64,000 bases of DNA from Lacrimispora xylanolytica (GTDB lineage Bacteria; Bacillota; Clostridia; Lachnospirales; Lachnospiraceae). Position numbers and translations under genes: made by a program. The stretch spans positions 2,031,001 through 2,095,000 of the forward strand of contig NZ_CP113524.1 in the NCBI RefSeq assembly GCF_026723765.1, read 5' to 3'. Of the stretch, positions 59,836 to 64,000 are shown piece after piece. The notes below the pieces were generated by a model. The model was not told the DNA's origin and did no database searches. It saw only the letters and a list, made by a program, of their open reading frames with translations. Numbering within the stretch: position 1 is the first letter of the stretch; each line of letters begins with the position of its first letter.

Positions 59836-59849
59836 AAAACCTATATAAA
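59836..59849 (+). repeat. 14-bp repeat AAAACCTATATAAA, second copy
   Basis: Same strand and sequence as 57667-57680, 2.2 kb away. Here it lies between the ends of two convergent genes, so it is not a promoter element. Confidence 0.5.
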
Positions 59850-59860
59850 CAGCAAAGAAA

Positions 59861-59896
59861 AGGAGGCCCTTTATGCAGGACCTCCTGTATTTTTTT
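59861..59896 (+). terminator. Terminator of the trans-sulfuration pair
   Basis: AGGAGG (59861-59866) pairs with CCTCCT (59881-59886), then GTATTTTTTT. It overlaps the 3' end of the MFS gene on the other strand. Confidence 0.65.
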
Positions 59897-61112
59897 GCTT
59901 GTCTGGTTCTTTGATGCTGATACAGATAATAAGAAATCCCACTGCAGTGACCACAGTTCCTGTAAGCAGCATAGCGGTGACGCCATAGGAATCCAGCAGC
60001 TTGCCCCCTGTGAGATTGGCAAGAGTTCCTGCAACCCCTATATTGGCAACCCCAAGCATGGATTGACCTTTTACCCGGTTCTCCTTTTCAATCAGATCAT
60101 TGACAAAGTAAATTGAAGCCGGTGTAAACAGTGCAAACGCAATCATCTGAAAGACCATGGAACAATGCACCATATAAACATTAGGCGCCAGCAGTATGGC
60201 AAAGCTCTTTATGGCAAAAAACAAGGCAGATAGCTTAATCAGGGTAGAAACCTTAATTTTCTTTACAATATAAATAAAAAAGGCCATTGCGGGAAGCTCC
60301 AAAAATGCGGCGATAGACAGGGAAACTCCCATATCAGAACCACTTCCGCCTACATGTTCCATAATATTAATCAAATAAGTATTAATAAGCACATGAGAAT
60401 AAAATATCATGGCAACTCCACATAGCATGAGAAGAAAAAGCTTGTGGTCCAGAAAAAAGGTTAAGATACCGGAAGCTTCCTTTTCTTCTTCCAGGAAGAT
60501 ATCATCACGAAGGCCCCTCACATCTTTTTGTTCCTGGTATTTTACCGGCAGTTTGTCGTGAAAGAGATAAGTGGACAAGATTACGAGTACATAGCAAACT
60601 AAAAATACTGGCAAAATAATATCAGCACCGAATTGATCTACTAAAGAGCCAAGAAAAAAAGACATAACAGCAAAGGATATAGAACCCATGCCTCGTGCCA
60701 GCCCGTAATTCATTGGAACCCCTTGATTCATATATTCCATAGCCAGGGAATTAAACAATGGGTTAACGGTAAACTCCACTGCATTCACAAGTATGTAGAT
60801 TACGGATATAAGCAGGAAAGAACCGGGCAGGATATATAGAAGCAGACTTAATCCAAAAACCAGAAACATCAGTGCCAGCAGCAGATGCCTTAAGGTCACT
60901 CTTTTTGACTTATCCGCAAAGGAAGCGGTCAGAGGCTGTAAAATCAGGGACAAAATTGCTGCAAATGACAGGATAAACCCGATCTGGGTATTGTCGAAAT
61001 CCTTAGCATGCAGGTAAACGGCTGCAAAGCTGTTAATAGCACATTGGCTGATCCAATAGCTGGACTGGATGAAACCGAATTTTAGCGTAAGCTTTCTGGC
61101 AATGGCTTCCAT
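59871..61112 (-). CDS. MFS transporter (MFS_1-like/LacY-type)
   Basis: 413 aa from the ATG at 61112 (ACGAGG box on this strand; the frame from 61157 lacks one). Twelve membrane helices in two halves with a long charged central loop (DVRGLRDDIFLEEEKEASG, about residues 200-220). The N-half FGFIQSSYWISQCAINSFAA VYL and the central gate TASFADKSKRVTLRHLL match the 3-phenylpropionate/nucleoside-type MFS_1-like family. Substrate unknown. It converges on the trans-sulfuration pair and diverges from the BMP gene. Confidence 0.9.
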   Translation of the reverse strand: MEAIARKLTLKFGFIQSSYWISQCAINSFAAVYLHAKDFDNTQIGFILSFAAILSLILQPLTASFADKSKRVTLRHLLLALMFLVFGLSLLLYILPGSFLLISVIYILVNAVEFTVNPLFNSLAMEYMNQGVPMNYGLARGMGSISFAVMSFFLGSLVDQFGADIILPVFLVCYVLVILSTYLFHDKLPVKYQEQKDVRGLRDDIFLEEEKEASGILTFFLDHKLFLLMLCGVAMIFYSHVLINTYLINIMEHVGGSGSDMGVSLSIAAFLELPAMAFFIYIVKKIKVSTLIKLSALFFAIKSFAILLAPNVYMVHCSMVFQMIAFALFTPASIYFVNDLIEKENRVKGQSMLGVANIGVAGTLANLTGGKLLDSYGVTAMLLTGTVVTAVGFLIICISIKEPDKQKNTGGPA

Positions 61113-61283
61113 GAGTACCTCGTAGTAGTATATTTTATTTTGTCGTAACTGTATCAAGTATACTAAAGCAGGAATAAAACGTCAAACAAAAAACAAAAGA
61201 AATGGACTTACTTGCATTTTTAAGATTTTCCATATAAAATGGAAGAAAGATTGGAAAATTTATGGTGAGAAAAGGAGAAGCGG

Positions 61284-63269
61284 ATGGCTCTATATGATTA
61301 TGTGGGGGCAGTAAGAAGGGGACGAAAGCAGTACCAGGCTTCTGTATCGAAAGGAGAGTATCCCTATCTTCCGGTTCTTGATGACATTTTATCCTATACA
61401 GATATCGTGTCAGAAGTAAACCTGGGGATTATGGATATCCCACTTGAAAAAATAGTAGGAACTAAGACAAAGGGGCGCACTACGGCCTTTGCCAATAATT
61501 TTATGCCCCTTTTATCAGAAAAATCAGAGTTCGGAGCGAAATGGGCCTATTTATATGATCATCAGATTCAGGAAGGAATCCATGATCCCATTGTTGTGTA
61601 TGAATTTATGAACCAGTATTATGTTCAGGAGGGCAACAAAAGAGTCAGTGTTTTAAAATATGTAGGCGCGTTCAGTATCGCAGCATCTGTGATTCGTATG
61701 ATACCAAAAAGAACGGATGATCTGGATAACCGCCTGTATTATGAATTCCTGGATTTTTACCAGGTGTCTTTTAACTGCGATATCTGGTTCAGTAAAGAAG
61801 GCAGCTATGACAGGCTCATTAAGGCCATGAATAAAAATCCTGATGAGCAGTGGAGCGAGGATGAAAGAATTGTCTTTAAGTCGGCATACGATCGATTTTC
61901 CAAGGCATTTCACGCATTCGGCGGTGATGATTATGATATGACATGTTCCGATGCCTTTCTCGTGTATGTGGAATTGTTTGGCTATCGGACCATAAAGGAC
62001 CGGGTGGAACGTCAGATTAAAATGGATCTGGTAAAGATTAAGGATGAGCTTCTTTTAGCCTCCAGAGGCAATAAGATTGCTCTTTTAGAACAGCCGGAAG
62101 AAATGGATGATAAGGTAGACAACAATCCACTTAAATTCATTAACTGGCTGCTGCCTGTACAGAACATTGAGCCTGAGATGCTTAAAATCGCATTTATTCA
62201 TGCAAAAACCTCTGAAACCTCCAGCTGGACCTATGGGCATGAGCTGGGAAGAATGTATCTGGAGCAGGCCTTTGAAGAAAAAATCGAGACTATGTCATTT
62301 TTCCATGGGGACACAGAAGGCGAGGCGAGACGAGCCATGGAACAGGCCCTTTTGGCTGGCTGCAATATGATCTTTACCACGGCTTCTCAGATGATCAATG
62401 ATTCCGTAAAGACTGCCATTGACCATCCGGAAGTGAAGATCTTTAACTGTTCCGTTAATATGTCTTATTCCTCCATCTGTACCTATTTTGGAAGAATGTA
62501 TGAATCCAAATTCCTTATGGGGGCATTGGCTGCTTCCATGTCTCAGGGAGATAAGCTTGGTTATATCGCGGATTATCCGGTATACGGAACCCTTGCAAAC
62601 ATCAATGCGTTTGCTTTGGGGGCCAGAATGATCAATCCCTATGCCGTGGTGTATTTGGAATGGTCCAGGGTGAAAGACAGAGACGCTCATGCGGAGCTGG
62701 AGAGCGAAGGGATTACCTTTATATCAGGAGACGATATGATTACCCCCAATGCTCCTTCCAGAGAATACGGACTTTACCAGAAGCTGGGAGACGGCACCCT
62801 TAGGAATCTGGCCACACCAATCTGTCACTGGGGAAAGTTCTATGAGAAGATTATTAATATTACCTGCCATGGAGCCTCAGACCGGAAAGAGCTGAAAGGA
62901 AAACAGGCCATTAATTACTGGTGGGGAATGTCCGCAGATGTAATTGATGTGATCTGTTCTCATAATCTGCCTCATGGAACCCAGCGGCTCATCAACTTTT
63001 TAAAGAATTCCATTCGGGCAGGAAGTTTTCAGCCTTTTGTAGGAACCATTTATTCTCAGGATGGCAAGATACAGTGTGAGGAAGGAGAAAGCCTTACTCC
63101 GGAAGAGATCACAACCATGAACTGGCTGACAGAGAATATTGTTGGTAAAATTCCTGACTATGAAGAACTTACCGATGAAGCACGGTCACTGGTACGCCTC
63201 CAGGGGCAGACAATATACGACAATGGGGAGATGGAGGAACAGGAGAGTGAAGATTCTGGTATTGGCTGA
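61284..63269 (+). CDS. BMP-domain (Med/PnrA-like) protein with ParB-like N-terminal part, no signal peptide
   Basis: 661 aa. The N-terminus (MALYDYVGAVRRGRKQYQAS) has no signal or lipobox, so the protein is cytosolic. Residues about 95-135 read DPIVVYEFMNQYYVQEGNKR VSVLK, which resembles the ParB/Srx-like core motif. From about 300 to 600 the sequence follows the basic membrane protein (BMP) nucleoside-binding family: LKIAFIHAKTSETSSWTYGHE LGR, IFTTASQMINDSVKTAIDHP, YFGRMYESKFLMGALAASMS. BMP domains are normally extracytoplasmic; here the domain would sense or bind a ligand inside the cell. Coupled to a phosphoesterase gene by a 23-nt overlap. Confidence 0.85.
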   Translation: MALYDYVGAVRRGRKQYQASVSKGEYPYLPVLDDILSYTDIVSEVNLGIMDIPLEKIVGTKTKGRTTAFANNFMPLLSEKSEFGAKWAYLYDHQIQEGIHDPIVVYEFMNQYYVQEGNKRVSVLKYVGAFSIAASVIRMIPKRTDDLDNRLYYEFLDFYQVSFNCDIWFSKEGSYDRLIKAMNKNPDEQWSEDERIVFKSAYDRFSKAFHAFGGDDYDMTCSDAFLVYVELFGYRTIKDRVERQIKMDLVKIKDELLLASRGNKIALLEQPEEMDDKVDNNPLKFINWLLPVQNIEPEMLKIAFIHAKTSETSSWTYGHELGRMYLEQAFEEKIETMSFFHGDTEGEARRAMEQALLAGCNMIFTTASQMINDSVKTAIDHPEVKIFNCSVNMSYSSICTYFGRMYESKFLMGALAASMSQGDKLGYIADYPVYGTLANINAFALGARMINPYAVVYLEWSRVKDRDAHAELESEGITFISGDDMITPNAPSREYGLYQKLGDGTLRNLATPICHWGKFYEKIINITCHGASDRKELKGKQAINYWWGMSADVIDVICSHNLPHGTQRLINFLKNSIRAGSFQPFVGTIYSQDGKIQCEEGESLTPEEITTMNWLTENIVGKIPDYEELTDEARSLVRLQGQTIYDNGEMEEQESEDSGIG

Positions 63270-63876
63270 TCAAGAGTCTAAGTCACTGTACGAATTTTTT
63301 ACACCGGATAAGATAAAGGATATAGATTTAATCATATCCTGCGGAGATTTAAGGGCGGAATATCTTTCTTTTTTCGCCACTTTTTCCAGAGCTCCGGTAT
63401 ATTATGTCCGTGGGAATCATGATTGCAGGTATTTGCAGTGCCCTCCGGAGGGCTGTATCTGCATTGAGGATGATATCGTGACCTACAAAGGGATACGGAT
63501 CATGGGGCTTGGTGGATCCATGGAATACATTCCAGATGCCCCCAATCAGTTTACGGAACGGAAGATGGAGCAGAGGATCAAGCGTATGTGGTGGAAGCTT
63601 AAAAAGAATAAGGGGTTTGATATTTTGGTCACCCATGCTCCGGCATATGAACTTAATGATTTGCCGGATCTTCCTCACAAGGGCTTTTCCTGCTTTAAAG
63701 ATTTAATGGACAAATATTCGCCTCAGTATTTCCTTCATGGCCATGTTCATGCAAATTACGGAAATTCTTTCAAGCGAAAGGACCAATATGGCAGCACCAC
63801 AGTGATTAATGCCTATGAATATGTTATTTTAGATTATCCATGTTCTGGGGAATCTGCCATAGAATCGTGTAATTAG
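63247..63876 (+). CDS. Calcineurin-like metallophosphoesterase (GTG start)
   Basis: 209 aa from GTG 63247, with GGAGG (63233-63237) nine bases upstream, giving MKILVLADQESKSLYEFFTP. The metal-binding motifs run in order: LADQ (replacing the usual D.H), ISCGDLRAEY, VRGNHDCRY, VTHAPAY and LHGHVHANYG. The first motif lacks the normal His (Asp-x-His is ADQE here), so one metal may be bound differently. It overlaps the BMP-domain gene by 23 nt. Substrate unknown; possibly a nucleotide given the partner. Confidence 0.85.
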   Translation: MKILVLADQESKSLYEFFTPDKIKDIDLIISCGDLRAEYLSFFATFSRAPVYYVRGNHDCRYLQCPPEGCICIEDDIVTYKGIRIMGLGGSMEYIPDAPNQFTERKMEQRIKRMWWKLKKNKGFDILVTHAPAYELNDLPDLPHKGFSCFKDLMDKYSPQYFLHGHVHANYGNSFKRKDQYGSTTVINAYEYVILDYPCSGESAIESCN

Positions 63877-63899
63877 CAGCGTATTGCTGCCATGTTTTT
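63876..63899 (+). terminator. Weak terminator after the phosphoesterase gene
   Basis: GCAGC (63876-63880) pairs with GCTGC (63886-63890), then CATGTTTTT. Confidence 0.5.
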
Positions 63900-63952
63900 G
63901 ACACTTTGCCGTGATATAACTTTAAATTATAATACACATTCCTTTTATTTAA

Positions 63953-63981
63953 TTGACAAACAGTATTTAGGTTGCTATGAT
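63953..63981 (+). promoter_or_regulatory. Promoter of a gene beyond the right edge
   Basis: TTGACA (63953-63958), 17-bp spacer, TATGAT (63976-63981); no start codon with RBS falls within the window. Confidence 0.7.
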
Positions 63982-64000
63982 TAAAATCATTAAACAAAAA

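Noticed and set aside
1-64000. CRISPR arrays, insertion sequences, prophage genes, tRNA or rRNA genes
   Set aside because: Reading the intergenic regions showed no regularly spaced repeats, transposase or integrase proteins, or tRNA/rRNA signatures; a tRNAscan/Infernal run would be the decisive check.

Overview
The window is a low-GC, densely packed clostridial chromosome segment. Gene content and protein style point to a Lachnospiraceae bacterium, probably of the Clostridium saccharolyticum/sphenoides (Lacrimispora) type; that placement is inference from family resemblance, with no search run. Evidence for a spore-former is a divergent pair of Csp-like subtilases with mirrored mother-cell-type promoters and an SPL-family radical SAM protein. 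Housekeeping genes are syntenic and intact. There are no rRNA, tRNA, CRISPR, IS or phage genes that I can see.

Layout. 1-2220: two divergent S8 family proteins; the left one is cut by the window edge, the right one has lost its catalytic serine. 2152-4062: an islet of small genes (coiled-coil protein, unknown 78-aa protein, DUF4160/DUF2442 pair) bracketed by a perfect 23-bp direct repeat. 4188-9633: SEC-C protein, methyltransferase, Hsp33, cold-shock protein, DUF5662, AraC regulator, RNase H-like exonuclease. 9796-16843: ruvA (TTG start), ruvB, zapA, U32 protein, FtsW/RodA-type polymerase and class B PBP. 16980-25774: Nudix, CheW with an embedded CZB zinc domain, macro domain, 5'-3' exonuclease, M32 peptidase, cysK, YihY, SPL radical SAM, LysR. 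25897-29377: heterodimeric ABC exporter with one degenerate ATP site. 29522-34199: a complete agr-type quorum-sensing locus (LytTR regulator, GHKL kinase, 53-aa AgrD, AgrB), followed by an unknown small-protein operon that carries the same 22-bp-spaced LytTR direct repeat as the agrD promoter. 34901-40879: chemoreceptor with a long leader, then T-box-controlled pheST.

41013-57417 is the most striking part. The usual clostridial order eno-secG-rnr-smpB is recognisable, but the 'enolase' has lost most catalytic and metal-binding residues, and a 12-kb locus sits between rnr and smpB. That locus reads as reductive pyrimidine degradation: PucR regulator, class III aminotransferase, iron alcohol dehydrogenase, a SsuABC/ThiXYZ-like importer, dihydropyrimidinase, dihydropyrimidine dehydrogenase (PreA fused to the PreT Fe-S domain but without its FAD/NAD modules) and an N-carbamoyl-beta-alanine amidohydrolase. 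Together they could convert uracil to beta-alanine, then malonate semialdehyde, then 3-hydroxypropionate. The importer's binding protein is circularly permuted, and the operon leader holds a palindromic operator candidate and an intrinsic terminator immediately upstream of the first ribosome binding site.

57732-63876: a trans-sulfuration pair (cystathionine gamma-lyase/synthase and a second cysteine-synthase-type enzyme), an MFS transporter, a cytosolic BMP-domain protein with a ParB-like front end, and a translationally coupled metallophosphoesterase. A good promoter at the right edge serves a gene outside the window.
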